A DNA stretch of 64,000 nt, from positions 7,484,501 to 7,548,500 of the forward strand of contig JBBBDQ010001026.1 of assembly GCA_037127315.1 (NCBI GenBank), read 5' to 3'. Positions 62,877 through 64,000 of this stretch are shown here, in pieces (position 1 is the first letter of the stretch; every line of letters starts with the position of its first letter). Origin of the DNA: Ascarosepion bandense (Eukaryota; Mollusca; Cephalopoda; Sepiida; Sepiidae). The translations under genes were made by a program, and so were the position numbers. The notes beneath the pieces are model-generated. The model ran no database searches. It was not told the DNA's origin and saw only the letters and a list, made by a program, of their open reading frames with translations.

Positions 62877-64000
62877 CACTCCTGATCAAAATTTTAAGAC
62901 CACTTAAAAATCTTTAAAAAGAAATATTTTTTTTACGGATAGATTTTAAATTCCTCCCACTTAAGTTTACCAATACTACAATCTAAAAGGTTATGGAAAA
63001 AAAGCGATATTCCAAACATTTTATTTAGAAATTTACATTTTTATAAAATGAGGCGATTTACACATGATCAAAATTATAAGACCAGAAACAAAAATTCTAC
63101 GAAATTGTACAAAAAGTGTATGAAAACATTCAACAACCAAATTTTATAATGAGTTCTACTTCCACTGCTTTTGATACTTTAAAAATTCTGTCGGGCATGC
63201 TAGAAATAAGCATTTCCATTAAGGTGCGGGGGATGTTGCTCCAGCTTCTGAAGATGGCTTCGCGAATTTCATTTTTTGTTGAATATTGTTTGCCATTTCG
63301 ATAAACATCTCTTGTCATCCATCCTCAAACGTTTTCAATTGGGTTCGAGTCTGGTGAGCATGCAGGATGTCCCAAGAGATGGACGCCATTTTCTTGTAGA
63401 GAGGTCAAGGTCCGTCTTGCAGCATGGATTGCAGCATTATTCTGTTGGAATAACCATCCATCCACACACAAACGATGGCCCTCGATCATCAATGATGCTT
63501 TTTGTAGCATGTTAACATAACCAGCCGCTGTTTGACAACCCTGCACCACCTGGAGCTCCATCGTCCCTCTGTAAGAAAAGGCACCCCATACCATTGGGGA
63601 CCCTCCACCACTATGACGTGTGGAGAAAATTTCAGGAGGCATGCTTTTGTTATGCCAATATCGTTGGAAGCCATCAGAACCATCTAGATTGAATTTTTTC
63701 TCATCAGAAAACAGGAATTTGTTCCACTTCTCATCGTCCCATGTTTTGTATTCACAACCAAAATTTAAGTAGTCCACCTTGTGACGTGGAAGCAGCCGAG
63801 GAATTTGTTTACGCTTTTTATTTACCATGCCTTTTTATCGAAAGTGTCGTCCGATGTTTACGAGACTGCAATCAGCATCTGTGACTGCCTTAATTTGACT
63901 AGAAGAAAGTCCCGCCTCTTTCATAACAACCCGTCTAATTCTCTTACTCAATGCAGGAGAAATCTTTTGGGGCCTACCATAGGATTTTGCTTTTCCATAA
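62877..64000 (-). mobile_element. Tc1-like transposon, runs off the window
   Basis: The 3' end as seen here starts CACTCCTGATCAAAATTTTA after TA at 62875-62876. A second copy of the motif, ATGATCAAAATTATAAGACC, lies about 187 bp inward (63063), giving the internal direct repeat seen in IR/DR-type Tc1 elements. The transposase is on the minus strand and the other end lies beyond 64000. Confidence 0.9.
63130..63999 (-). pseudogene. Tc1-like transposase with two stop codons
   Basis: A single frame of about 290 codons on the minus strand, starting outside the window: HTH part (YGRPQKISPALSKRI, SSSQIKAVTDADCSL), then [27 protein letters not shown] (first catalytic D), [44 protein letters not shown] (catalytic E), and RDVYRNGKQYSTKNEI. 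Stops are TAA at 63837-63835 and TGA at 63327-63325, the latter where ENLW/ENVW is usual. The second catalytic residue, normally D in QQDNA, is N. Otherwise no frameshift is seen in this stretch. Confidence 0.9.

Overview
The window looks like intergenic DNA of an animal with a large, repeat-rich, AT-rich genome. The repeat families (tRNA-derived SINEs with the 'atcatgtctcgaaag' body, Helitrons ending in a CCCGAGCAACGCCGGG hairpin plus CTAG, long AT/CA/GATA microsatellites, Jockey/CR1-like and RTE-like LINEs, Tc1/mariner elements) fit a coleoid cephalopod, most likely an octopus. That identification is inference from recalled repeat types, not a database match. I see no host protein-coding gene: every recognisable coding stretch is a broken transposon or retrotransposon fragment.

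Layout. 0-10 kb: LINE-B (RTE-like) and LINE-A (Jockey/CR1-like) tails, SINE-A copies, a Helitron, a diverged solo LTR holding a foldback element, an R2-group LINE relic with YMDD, zinc-knuckle and restriction-like endonuclease motifs, a second foldback element, a palindromic tRNA-like pair and the first SINE-T array. 10-21 kb: a TIR element, a SINE-A tandem array, LINE-B pieces split by an unusual insertion flanked by a 12-bp repeat, a deleted mariner, a large foldback element, and tRNA-like units carrying hammerhead ribozymes. 21-29 kb: a mariner whose terminal repeat has grown into about 30 copies of a 49-bp minisatellite and which holds an inserted SINE-T array; a Helitron; a palindromic element with a well-formed hammerhead. 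29-36 kb: SINEs, a U6 snRNA/LINE chimera, 5S-tRNA SINEs, a Helitron and the left arm of a long inverted duplication (right arm 42.9-44.5 kb). 36-42 kb: three tandem arrays (about 120, 158 and 90 bp). 42-52 kb: the right arm, a Ty3/gypsy relic, and a LINE-A split by a piggyBac-like MITE and a MITE/SINE composite array, then a 118-bp higher-order array. 52-64 kb: three tandem tRNA-hammerhead units, a diverged SINE-T array, a second Helitron family, an intact solo LTR, more LINE/SINE pieces, a second 5S-tRNA SINE and a Tc1-like element running off the end.

The strongest signal is a set of about eleven hammerhead-like motifs in three repeat types: tRNA-like units arranged in tandem about 290-310 nt apart, and two kinds of foldback element. 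The tandem units resemble retrozymes or the hammerhead SINEs of schistosomes; the foldback elements may be non-autonomous Penelope-like terminal repeats. A second theme is tandem arrays seeded from transposon ends (LINE 3' ends, a mariner TIR, a MITE end). Family labels LINE-A, LINE-B, SINE-A, SINE-C, SINE-T and tRNA-HHR are local names used here only.
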